DNA from: Ectocarpus siliculosus
Lineage: Eukaryota > Sar > Phaeophyceae > Ectocarpales > Ectocarpaceae
Length of the DNA stretch: 64,000 bases
Direction of reading: 5' to 3'
Assembly: GCA_000310025.1 (NCBI GenBank)
Contig: FN649750.1
Span: 3,755,214-3,819,213 of the forward strand
Shown here: positions 54,065 to 64,000 of the stretch, piece after piece
Layout: each line of letters begins with the position of its first letter
How positions within the stretch are numbered: the stretch's first letter is position 1
Notes under the pieces: generated by a model
The model's database searches: none
The model's input: only the letters and a program-made list of their open reading frames with translations
What the model was told of the DNA's origin: nothing
Program-made: the position numbers and the translations under genes

Positions 54065-57000
54065 CTACCTAATCAAGTGCATGTGCTGATCACGAAGCTT
54101 TCGTTCTAACTCCGGGCCCAGCTCTCGGGCGAGTAGGGACAGCATGCTGTCGACCTCCGCCAGCAGCACGGACGGCTCGCCCTCCTCGGCGATGGCTCCG
54201 GCGCTCATCACGGCCACCCTGTGGCAGGAGATGACGTCCTCGAGCCGATGGGCGATGACGACTACTGCCGCTTGGTTGAGGCGAGACTGGATTAGTTGGC
54301 GGATCAGGCTGTCCGTGTGCGCATCTCTGGATCATGATGACAGCGGGGCGGGGAGGAGGGTGCGTTGTGGGTGGCAGCGTAGGGATCAGAGGGGGGCGGG
54401 GTAACAATCATCTCTACACGGGGTGTGTCCCTCGTGATTAGCTGCTCGCTGCATCGCCCGCAAACACGTGTCACACTAAGCCAAAAAAACGCAAAATCGA
54501 ACGCCAACAACACTAACACGAACGACCACAAAAAACGTGTTGAAACCGAACATACCAACAAACCCAACAACCGAGCTATTGATACTGACTGTCCCACAAT
54601 GCCCGACTCTCGTTTTGCTTGAACGCTCACACCAAATAGGCATTCGGCCGGTTGCAAATCGAGAGCTCAAGCACTCACAAGCGAAAGAGCGTTTGTGATG
54701 CCCGATTCAACTTCTCACAATTTCAAGCGTATAGAATCCCGTGAACAGCTGTTGGTAGCCAAGATAGGGAACAATAACTCCAGCTTTGGGCCGACACGTT
54801 AGTACCACTCTGTGAATTAACCAGTAGCAACCTAAACTACGAAGCGGGGGTGAGGAAAATGCACCTTTATGAGGCGACTTTAGCCAAGTTGTCCCACTGA
54901 AATCATTGAGTTGGGTCAGCAAGTTCCTTTCACCACGCTCGTCGATTCGTGGAGAGAGTATCAACCTTCGTGCGCACCGCACATGCCCACAATCGGTTTC
55001 CGATGCGACGAAAAAATGGGGAACAAAGCACTCGAAAAACAAAAAATACCAGAACGCAATTCTTTAAAGATGCAAATCAGGCACTCACACGTTAGCCGTG
55101 GCTTCGTCGAAGACCAACACGCCGGGCTGGTTCACCATCGCCCTCGCGATGCAGAGCAGTTGCCTCTGCCCCGCGCTCCAGTTCGCGCCCCGCTCGCTCA
55201 CACTTGTGGCCAGCCCCAGCGGTAGATCCACGACGGCGTCTCTCAGGCCGACCATCTCGATGATCTCCCAGATTCGTGCATCCGAGCACTTGTGGTCGTG
55301 TTCCATGTCCCGGGCGCGGATTGGGAGGGAACACGTGGGAAAAGTAAAAAAAAGGCGAAACGATGGTGAATCCGATAGAGAACACCAAGGGTTTCTTCGC
55401 AAAACGGCGTACTTGTATAGCGACGGCAAGAGGAAGGACGGGTCGCGGGGAAAGAGAAATGTGGCGTTTGTAAGCCATCCTCACGCGCACCCCCCTCGAA
55501 AAAACAAAATTATATACTATGAATCGGAGGATGCCGCGAACATCAAGAAGCCTTCTGCGATGATGCTTCTCCTGTTAGTCAAGAATGCTTCCTTCGACAA
55601 TCAGATAGTTCTGGTTTTGACGTTACCCTGGCGACGAGGTATCTCAACGTTCTCCGACGCGAGGCTAGGGTCACGATAGATTCTCACTCAAGGGATCCTT
55701 GATTCTGTATCGGATCAAGGCAAAAACATCGAAACCTCCGGTACGCAGCGACAAACCTTAACCTATCTTCTTACGTAGCACGGACGGCCCACTCTTCAAA
55801 TAGCCACGCGTATCTCGTTTTTAGGTGCTGAGAAACATGAAGTATCACAATTCCAGATAAGGTGTACGCCTCCAGCTCGATATCCTAAGGCCCACCTGTC
55901 CAACAGGATCGATGGCTTCGCGAACGTTTCCCGAGAAGAGGTGCGCATCTTGGGAGATCACCGTCACGCCCGAACGCAGCAAGGCTAGGGGCAACTCCCT
56001 GATGTCCTGCCCGTCCAAGAACACACCACCTCGACAGCACTCCACAACCCTTACAAGCGCCAGCGCTAGGCTCGACTTTCCTGATCCTGACCGGCCGCAA
56101 ATTCCAACACGCTCTCCGCACCTTGTCGGGGGAGGGGGGGGGGGGGGGGGCCTACCCCCCGGAGGGGGGGGGGGTTTTGGGGAAATTTAACAACAAAATC
56201 CCCCTTTATCCCCCGGGGGAAATGTTTTTAACAAGGGGAACCCCAGGGAATTTCCTTGCCACTCCAAAAGGGAAGGGGGGCCAAAAAAAGGGGTTAAAAA
56301 AAGGAAAGGTGGTTCTCCGGGTTATAAAAACCCCCTGGGCGGGGAANNNNNNNNNNNNNNNNNNNNNNNNNNNNNNNNNNNNNNNNNNNNNNNNNNNNNN
56401 NNNNNNNNNNNNNNNNNNNNNNNNNNNNNNNNNNNNNNNNNNNNNNGGGGGGGGGTTCTTGGGGAATTGCAGCAGCAAACTCCAGCTTACTCTCCTGTCG
56501 TATATGTTTATACAAAGGCTAGCCCATGAGATTCTCTATGCAACTCGAAAGGAGAGGGGGGTCGATGAAATGGTGTAGAGAAAGGATAGGCTGTTCGTCG
56601 GGTTCATACAAGCACTCTGCGCGGGAGAGGCCGTCATCCAAGCACCTCTCTGAAGGTGATGGGAGTTCCCGCGACGAGTGATCGACCAGTCGGCTCGACT
56701 ACACGACGAAGACGCGGAGACGTTCAGCGTATAACATGTACCATTTACTGCTTGTGCTGGGTTTTGATCGCGTGGTGCTCACTTGACAGACAAGGTGACG
56801 CCGTTCAGAACTAGGGGCAGGTCTGGCCGATGCCTCGCATCCACGTCTCGAAGCTCGATCCCGCTGGACGGCCAAGGCCTCCTCGTCGCGGGGCCACTTG
56901 CTTTCACCTATATGGGAGTAGGTGTGCCATGTCGCTGTTGTTGGTGATGAACCTACCAAGCCTAAGATTTCGCTACTCTATTGGACGTGCAACTTCTGAC

Positions 57001-59202
57001 GGTTAAAACACGGTCGCCGGCTGGTATTTTACGCGTAAGAATAAATTCGCGACCATGCGACCAATCCCAACACTACATGCATAATCGGACAGGAGGTGAG
57101 AGTCTCGTGGAGTGCCACTCGTATTGTATCCCACAGCAGATAAAGTGAGGTTAGGTCTGGGTCGAATCAAGAACGGGTTGAACCAAGTTGCCAAACTATG
57201 GACCCCACCGTCGTTGTCATGGGACGAAAAGAGAGCTCGAGGTTAGATAGTTCGTCGTACTTTACTGGATGTGTTCTCGCAGAAGGGGGTTCCACTGTGT
57301 GTTCCCCCCGACCCTCGGGCCGTGAACTGAACACGAGAAGACAGGACTTCGCGTATGTTCAAAACCGCGAGGGAGGTTCACAAATACGGTGACAACAAGT
57401 GAAACTATAATATATGTTACGTAGAAGGTTTACCCCTCGAATATGTCCTGCAACCGCCCCACCGTTCTGTACCTTATGCGAGTCATCTTCCTCTTGAGCG
57501 AGGCCGATAAACTCTTGCACCCGCTCGACGGAGTTGAACTGGTTCTCTAGCGCCGTCGAAGACCGAACGCCGAAGCTCAGCGTCCGAGTGATGGTCAACG
57601 CATACGATAGCCCGAGCCCGACCTTGAACACACGGGGGGGGGGGGGTTGAAAGGTGTTCGGCAGTGTGGTGGGTGATGGTAGTCACGGCAAAGGATTGCT
57701 TCCCTGAGGGGCTTGGCTACCGAAACCTGTAGCGCCGCGTGTCTGTGATACTCGTCTACGAATATCGGGAAAATGGCGAGTGGATCATGTATTGGGCTTT
57801 TGGGTGGGTATTGCCGCGGATGTCCGGCAACACGACAGAAGCAGAAAAGCCTTTTGTGCATGGGGGGAAAGGTCCAGATGGTTGGGATGCAAAACACAAC
57901 CGAACAATATCAGAGCTCGGTGCCCGCTTGATCGTCCGCGCGCAAGGCAGGAACCGTGCGGGAGGGAAGAGCGAATGGAACGTCGCAGGTGCAACATATT
58001 TGGCGGTGGCCGTACTGTGTCGCAAGCCACGGAATGGGGCAGACGAGGCGGACATAATATCCATTAAACCAACATGACTTTCGCAATAGACTGGATGGTC
58101 AATGCTGATTTCGTATTCAGTGTCTACGGTGCACATCGTACAGTCAAAGACAGGAGAAGCAAGCCGAACAAAAGAGGGGCTTCCCCAATAACGGTTCTTT
58201 GGCACAGCAGCTCACCATCCCTGGAGACGATCTACCCGCAACCACTGCCATCAGCGTCGCCAGGAAAACCACCAGGGCGCCGAGCAAGTCTAGCCTGATC
58301 CCCAGCCACCTGCGCGGATGACAGCAAAAGAATTGTATACAGCAGTAACAGCAAACTGTTTTCGGCTTCGAAAAAAACTCAGCATCCTGTTGGCGTTTCG
58401 GAGGGGGGCCCGCCGGATTCACCTACCATAAAAAACGTTCTGGACACGACGACAACATTGACCACGAGGAGGGTTATGGTGACCCAGTGGTCACACGGAC
58501 AACCTAGCAGTATCCCGTCCGTTTGAGCCACACTTCTCGTATTGAAGCCAACCATTCCGATCACTGTAAGTCACTACCTGGAGATGGGCCATACCAAGGG
58601 ATGTCAAAATCGCACAAACTTCACAAGCAGGTGTGACGATTGCAATCGACAACACGTTGCGGGAGCCTCAGGAAGGCCGAGCTTTCCGCAGTGTTGTCGA
58701 GTTGCTGCGACGAGAGTTCTTAGCAACTGCTGCTTCATCGCAATATGCACAAAAATGGCGAAAGGTATGAAATCCCAGCAACCCCCACAGCTGAGCCGAT
58801 TGCACACATACTGGAACTTGTATCTCGGGTGTTGAACTACGGTAGTCTACCTGTTCGTGGCATCCCAGGTGAGTCTAGCCCTGGCGTTGGCATCCACCGT
58901 GAAGAAGTTCTTCCTCCGCATGTTTTGCTCGATGGCATAGGCTTGGATACTGCTGAGGCCGTCGAGGGTCTCTTGGAAGTGCGAGTAGATCGGGGACTTT
59001 GTTGCACTGTCCAGCCGTTTCAGCTGTCGATGTTTTCGTGTTTTTGGTGGTGGTATTGTTGTTGCTGTTGTTGTTGTTGGTGGTGGTGGTGGTGGTGGTG
59101 GTGGTGATGATGTTGGAGGTGGTGGTGCAGGTGGTAGTGCTCGTGGTGCTGGTGGTCGTGGTGGTGGTCTGGTGGAGATGGTGTTGTATGGTTACTGCTG
59201 CC

Positions 59203-59233
<31 letters not shown>

Positions 59234-62200
59234 ATTGGTACCGTCTGTCGCTGTTGGCGATTGGTACCGTCGGATTTGGTTTCGGCTTCGTATTATTGCT
59301 AGCGTCGTTGTTGGCGGCGTTGGTCATGTCATTTTCGGCGCACACACGCTTGTGGCTATTGATGTCATTGTCACGAGCGAGACAACGTGGTCTGACACGA
59401 GGCATGCCGTGACTACCATATCCTCGCGGCTCTCGCGTTTTTTTGTTTTTGGGCGACATCAATACATCCGAAAGCACAACATTAGTGGGTAAAAGCCGCG
59501 ATCATCGACTCACCTGGCAGTTCAGCTAATGTGGACCAAGGGTGGGAAGAGATTGTTGCTGGATGAATTCCGAAAAGCTCTTACTCGAGAGGTCACTGCT
59601 TGATCCGACAACCTCCCGTATGCAAATGGTATTGCCGTCGGTGCTCGGCGTTGAACTTGAGAAAGTCAATCACTTAGTCAACGGACGGGGCCTAAATAGT
59701 GAATGATGCCCGCCCTCTTCTCTTCTCCCCCTCACACACAAGCACACACTTGGAAGGGTGTTCACATTGTTGTGTCACGCTGCAAGTGTTCTCATTAGGC
59801 ACCCGGTTAGCGAGGTCGATGCCAGTGACAGAAACACGCAAAACACAACTCCAAGAGCGCAAAACGGCTGTCGGAGCCCGTGGGGAAAAAAGCGAGATAG
59901 TGCCACCTTGTCAATGCAACTCAAAAGCAATGCACTCCACCTCCTTCGCTGCCATGCGGTAGGTCCGTTGTACCCGATGGTATGCCAGTGCCACGGGGAA
60001 GATGGCGAAGAGCACGCCAGGAGACGCGCCAACGACCACGCCTACGGCCGCCACCATCGTCAGCGCTGCTTCGCCAAGACCGAATATCAATTGGCAACGA
60101 TAAGCAGCTGCAAATTATATTTATCAGAGACGTTATCAGAGACGAGAGCGTTCCTCGTGATTGTCACGTCTGGGACTACTAAATCGGCGGGGGGTCGAAA
60201 ATACATCGAAAGCATGAGCAACCACAATCACACGCACCGGAGAGTTTCGCAGTCTTGCGCAAGGCATCGAAGGCCACGTACTTTGACAACACAATTATTC
60301 ATTCTGTAAAATGAAGCAAAATGAAAAAGAAAACCAGGCGTCATGTCTGCACGGAACCAAACTTACCGGCATCCATGAAGGACGAGAGTGATGTAGGGAT
60401 GGCCAAGTCGATCGAGTCAAAGTCCGACGCAAACCTCGACGTGATTCGGCCGTTGTCGGTGACTTGAAAGAATGGCAGAGGAGCACCCATGACCTTGGTT
60501 GCACCAACGATCATACGTTGTTAGCTTGGCGATCGGACGGCAAAGGACTCATTCAGGCTAGCTGCTACCTTGTTGGCATGTAGGCAATTTCCGAGTCAGT
60601 CATTGTTCGATAAACGAAAAAAGACAATCAGTCTGCGATTCTTAGGGATCTGCAAGCAGACCTAGGGGAGAGAGCACCCAAAAGGTTTGTTGTTTGAAAG
60701 TAGCTCGGCGCAGACTAGTTCCCGGACTTCCCGGAAAATCAGCCAAACAGGCACCCCCGCCAACACCACAGTAGTTGTTGCTGTGACCATCAGTGAGTGT
60801 TTGGAAGCCTCAAAGCGAGCACACCGAAACTTTCCTGCAATGACGTCTACACCGACAACACGAACAATTGGACAGGCGCGCTTGGTGCTATACGTACCCC
60901 GAAATCCACACGCAGGATGAACGTTTGACAGTTTCTCAGATGCCAGGCTCAAAACCCACCTAAAGCATGTCACAAATAAAAACGTAGCAACACAACAGGC
61001 CCAATCCGTGCCTAGAATACACTTCTGAAAACACGCTTTTCGCCACCTTGGAAAGTAGCGACCTGTGGAGGGACTCGCTTCCGCAAAGGCCGAGCCAGCA
61101 CACGACGAAGAACCGGGCAACGTTCATCGCCACCACAGACAGGCACACCAACGAGTACCTGCGAGGAGAGGACCGCAGCATTCAACATGGTTTCTTATTT
61201 TGTGTGTGATGTTTTTCTTAACCCCTCGCTCTTGGCAAGCACGGCTTTCGCACGCCTTCACCCACCACCCTGTTCCGTTGCCATATCGTCCTGTGAAAGT
61301 GGGAGTTTCCTCAGCTGCCAACGCCTTCACCTTAAAGACCAAGCTCATGCCACCGGGGTCTTCCAGCAGTCAAATTGGTGCCGACCATCCTGACCATTGT
61401 TGTAACCCCCCCCCCCCACTCGGTGGTTGCCATCGGGGTTTGGGTTTTCGTCGCTTGGCAACGACGTTGTAAAACAAGCCCCCCACTCGGTGTTTGCCAT
61501 CGGGGTTTGGGTTTTCGTCGCTTGGCAACGACGTTGTAAAACAAGCCAATTCACTTCGTGAACTCGGACCAGTGCACATACCTCGGAGTTGAGATCGCAA
61601 ACGACTGCTCGTGGAATGCACACATGTCCAAGGTAGCGGAAAAGGGCAAAGCACGAGCAGGGAAGCTGCACCCAATACTCGCAAACCGGTACTACTCGCA
61701 AACCGGCACCTCGATACACGCATCAAATTGACGGTTTTGAAGAGCGTAATCGTGCCGCCGCTAGAGTACGCCGGAGAAGTGTGGAAAGGAAATAAGAAGG
61801 TAGTGAAAAAAATCGAGGCGGCACAGATGAAAGCAGCGAAAATCATCCTAGGATGCTACAAGCGCACAAGTAATGCAGCCGTCAGGGCAGGATTGGGGAT
61901 CCAATCCCTACGGTCGGGAAGAGACGCAAGAAAGCTGACATGGCAGCATCGCATGTGCGGGATGGGAGAGGAGAGGTTGCCTAGAATAGTATGGGAGGCG
62001 AAGTGGGCGAACAAAAAGAGGGGTAGACAACCCACGGAATGGATCAAGGTTGTAGAGGACGGATGAAAGTGTTCGACATCGACGAAGATGAAACGCTGGA
62101 AACGGAGGGTCTACAGGGTTCAAGGAGAAGATATCTGTTGCTTGTGCCGAGAGAGAAGAACAGAATCTAAGGAAGAAACTGAGGATAAGGAGGGTCTAGA

Positions 62201-63543
62201 GGTGTACGGAATGTTGAAAGAAGGAATAGGGTTCAAGGATTGCCTACATGGACCAATGGATGCAGGGACACAGCTTAAGGTCAAATTCAGGACCGGGGAC
62301 ATAGGTCTTCGAGAACGTCGACGAAGACATAGGACGGTAGACGACGAAGACGGCAAGTTCAAATGTGATTTCCTTCGAATGCGAAGACCGTATTCATGTA
62401 GTCGCGGAATGTCGGAGGTACAATAAGTAGAGGGAAGTGTACATGGCTGAGCTGGAAAAAATACAAGGGAGGTACAGGGAGATGTTTGATGCATGGAATA
62501 GAGAGGAGAGGACGGTAGCTGTACTGGGGAGTAGGAAGTGGTTTGAAAAGGCGGGAAGGGATATCGTTAGGATAGACAGAGTAGGGAAGACATTTTTGAG
62601 CCACCTTTGGCAAAGTAGGAAGGAACGATTGGCCATCGGTGATCGGTCCTGTGGGAACAATGCTCCGTCCTCTCGAGGACGCGTGGTCAATGGTCTAACC
62701 GCTAAGGCATGCAAAACATAAGAGTACGCCCCCCTCCTCCGAACCCCCCCCGTTCTCCTTCGGATACAAGTAATGTACAACCGGATACCTCGGTCAACGT
62801 GGTGCTCCGCGCCCCCCCCAGCTCGAAAACCAACTAATCTGCCGGGAAACCCATCCCAACTAGTCACACTCACCAGGTCAAGTACAGACCGGGTCTGTTG
62901 GTCCTGCTGTCGGACCAGTAGGCAAGAACGATCTCCTTGGACACGTCGACAAGCTGACGTTCGGCAACAGCAACGACCGCGCAACAAGTGACGGAATGCC
63001 GGGGCGAGCACGAAGGTCTACTGCTGTCACCTCGACGAGCACGGTGAAGAAGGTAAAGACAATACCAGGTAGGATGGTGGGCGTGGACTCCGACCAGCGT
63101 ACCCGGGCATGAAGAAGCGATCTGCTCTGATGGAAAAAACCCATCCGGGCACGGAGAAAGCGAGCGCCACGGACCCGACTAGGCAGCGATCTACACCAGC
63201 GAGAAACAGAAGAGGAAAACCCGGGTATTTCCAGCACGGAAATTCCGCGGAAGCTTTCCACAAGGAAAAGTAGTGTGGCATTTCTCACCTGGGCGACGAC
63301 GGAAATTGCGAGGGCCACCGACACGACGACCGCGCCGCACGCCTTGAGGTAGCCGATGTACACCGACCTGGACACCCCACCCCTTGCTCTGTCGCCGTTC
63401 ACCTTCGCCGAGAGCGTCGACATGCTGCTACCAGTCTTGTCAGTGGCCTTAGCCTCAGCCGGCTTCGTGGCGTTTGCAGGCTTGTTCGCGGTGGCAGCGG
63501 GTGGTGTATGAGCTTCACCGGTCGCTTTGGCCAAGGCGGGCTT
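54065..63543 (-). CDS. ABCC-type (MRP) ABC transporter, 3' half: TMD2 and NBD2
   Basis: Twelve exons read on the minus strand: 63,543-63,289, 62,953-62,874, 61,158-61,047, 60,493-60,367, about 60,071-59,941, 59,023-58,851, 58,309-58,216, 57,622-57,434, 56,907-56,783, 56,121-55,896, 55,288-55,089 and 54,326-54,065, about 590 residues. A Lys/Ala-rich linker leads to the second membrane domain (SVYIGYLKACG, SLHRSLLSK, NGRITSRFASDFDSID, YSHFQETLDGLSSIQAYAIEQ, RWLGIRLDLLGALVVFLATL, ENQFNSVERV). The second nucleotide-binding domain follows: WPSSGIELRDVDARHRPDLPLVLNG, Walker A GRSGSGKSS, a Q-loop ISQDAHLF, signature WSAGQRQ, Walker B VLVFDEAT, H-loop IAHRLEDV, and a stop at 54,065. This is the ABCC layout: a full transporter exporting conjugates or drugs across plasma or vacuolar membrane. 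All NBD2 motifs are intact. The first half lies beyond position 64,000. Some splice boundaries (exons 4, 5 and 11) are approximate. Confidence 0.92.
56347..56446. other. Assembly gap (100 N) flanked by degraded duplicate sequence
   Basis: Sequence before the gap (about 56,168-56,346) is a noisy copy of sequence after it (about 56,447-56,627). The same order of landmarks appears (gggggttxttggggaa, acaaxaaa.c, gtttxtacaaxg, gaaaggxgaggggg, ggxggttcxxcgggtt), with bases smeared into homopolymers. It lies in the ABCC intron between the exons at 56,783-56,907 and 55,896-56,121. Confidence 0.85.
59045..59235. repeat. (GGT)n/(GTT)n and (GCT)n microsatellite in an ABCC intron
   Basis: About 190 bp of trinucleotide repeats: GTT and GGT units, then GCT units at 59,198-59,231. 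They make long artificial open frames (poly-Val, poly-Ala, poly-Thr) with no coding meaning. Starts about 20 bp from the acceptor of the exon at 58,851-59,023. Confidence 0.9.
61417..61547. repeat. 67-bp tandem duplication
   Basis: cactcggtg.ttgccatcgg starts at 61,417 and 61,484, each unit running through tggcaacgacgttgtaaaacaagcc. It directly precedes the LINE fragment in the ABCC intron, and a C run precedes it. Confidence 0.85.
61548..62722 (+). mobile_element. Second LINE family, 3' fragment, antisense in an ABCC intron
   Basis: The plus strand encodes the C-terminal part of a LINE ORF2: YLGVEIANDCSWNAHM-like RT end, then LKSVIVPPLEYAGEVWKG, AQMKAAKIILGC, WQHRMCGMGEERLPRIVWEAKW, a Cys-containing region and a tail ending near KACKT at 62,721. 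It belongs to a different family from the LINE at the window start. It is 5'-truncated and dead: a 17-bp tandem duplication near 61,680-61,715 shifts the frame, and the frame changes again near 62,066 and 62,426. It lies between the ABCC exons at 61,047-61,158 and 62,874-62,953, on the opposite strand, so splicing would remove it. Confidence 0.85.
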
Positions 63544-64000
63544 CTCGTGTGCGTGCAACAAAAATACAAGCACGCCAACAGTTCATTGACAGTTTGGAAT
63601 AACGAGGGAGGGGGTCGTTCATGAATGAGGACGACGTTCGGCCATTTTTCATTCAAGTCGATGGTTCAGTGTACCAATATTGGTTAACATTGCTGCGGTG
63701 AGGACGCAAGGCTGACGTGCACGAAACGACAGCCAAAACCAAAGACCATGCTATCTGGATCGATTGGAGGTCTCCATAGCTCATACTACGCATGGCGACG
63801 ACGGGTTGGCATCAGGTTGCCTGAAGGAAGGCGAGCTTAAGGTTCTGAAAGCACTATAGCTATCAGCGTACATCGGCGCACACAGACAAGCTGTGCGCAC
63901 CTCTCGCGCTTAGTCAATCGTAGTCCTTTCAGCAAACTGCACACATATTTGTGCAGGCAACCAAGTGACGTTGGATGGTTTGTCGCCGCCGACAGCAGAG
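63544..64000. other. Window end, presumed ABCC intron
   Basis: No exon is recognised between the first visible ABCC exon and the window edge. The next upstream exons (end of NBD1) should lie beyond. Confidence 0.45.

Noticed and set aside
57673-57800. Possible additional ABCC exon (DPLAIFPIFVDEYH)
   Set aside because: It does not match the family at this position; the neighbouring exons are contiguous in family alignment.
58875-59477. Long Val-, Ala- and Thr-rich open frames
   Set aside because: Products of trinucleotide microsatellites in an ABCC intron.
60662-60800. Hydrophobic minus-strand segment between ABCC exons, possibly an extra membrane exon
   Set aside because: The flanking exons join directly in the order expected for TMD2 (SLHRSLLSK then VMGAPLPFF), leaving no place for it.
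62660-62700. tRNA D-arm-like phrase (gtggtcaatggtctaaccgctaaggc)
   Set aside because: No B box or T arm follows, and the bases are the coding tail of the second LINE.
1-64000. CRISPR arrays, bacterial operons, riboswitches, rRNA genes
   Set aside because: None seen; the spaced palindromes at 42.6 and 48 kb have variable spacing and no unique equal-length spacers.

Overview
The window looks like nuclear DNA of a brown alga (Phaeophyceae, Ectocarpus or a close relative). The main reason is a tail-to-tail pair of multi-exon genes of the brown-algal mannuronan C5-epimerase (alginate-modifying) type. Long GT-AG introns, a 12-exon ABCC transporter, chromodomain Ty3/gypsy and APE-type LINE elements, and a GC-rich background crossed by AT-rich islands fit this. 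There are no operons, CRISPR arrays or bacterial genes. Two runs of 100 Ns mark assembly joins, and the sequence itself argues that both gaps are false.

Layout. 1-4.7 kb: a decayed LINE on the minus strand, split by a 0.93 kb TIR element. 5,121-19,287: a 14.2 kb Ty3/gypsy LTR retrotransposon on the minus strand with LTRs about 1% apart, whose polyprotein carries an apparently complete NADAR (YbiA-like) domain ahead of the protease. 19.3-22.4 kb: no gene, one dispersed repeat pair. 22.4-26.3 kb: an unrecognised, probably decaying, intron-containing gene. 26.9-27.5 kb: duplicated CTG/CAG-rich block. 27.8-30.4 kb: a nested fold-back element. 31.1-34.3 kb: epimerase gene A (plus strand), whose 5' half runs in frame into an AT-rich, acidic, Cys-containing extension with a C-terminal membrane anchor. 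34.3-36.1 kb: AT-rich island with several MITE-like inverted repeats. 37.5-41.3 kb: epimerase gene B (minus strand), nine exons, with the catalytic motif but with two disabling changes. 42.6-42.8 and 47.95-48.6 kb: arrays of short palindromes related to TCACTTTTATAAAAGTGA. 43.3-44.8 kb: a possible small gene. 45.5-45.7 kb: LINE 3' end next to the first gap. 48.6-53.1 kb: no recognised gene except a small Cys-rich candidate and one repeat pair. 53.1-53.5 kb: tRNA-derived SINE candidate. 54.1-63.5 kb: 3' half of an ABCC (MRP-type) transporter gene on the minus strand, with a second LINE family in one intron; its 5' half lies beyond the window.

How the parts relate. The epimerase family would act on alginate in the cell wall, but neither copy here looks like a normal working enzyme: A lacks the catalytic exon and B looks like a pseudogene. 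The ABCC gene is the only ordinary host gene that appears intact over the part seen. Most of the rest is mobile-element sequence of different ages, with elements nested in one another. All functions are inferred from motifs; no searches were run.
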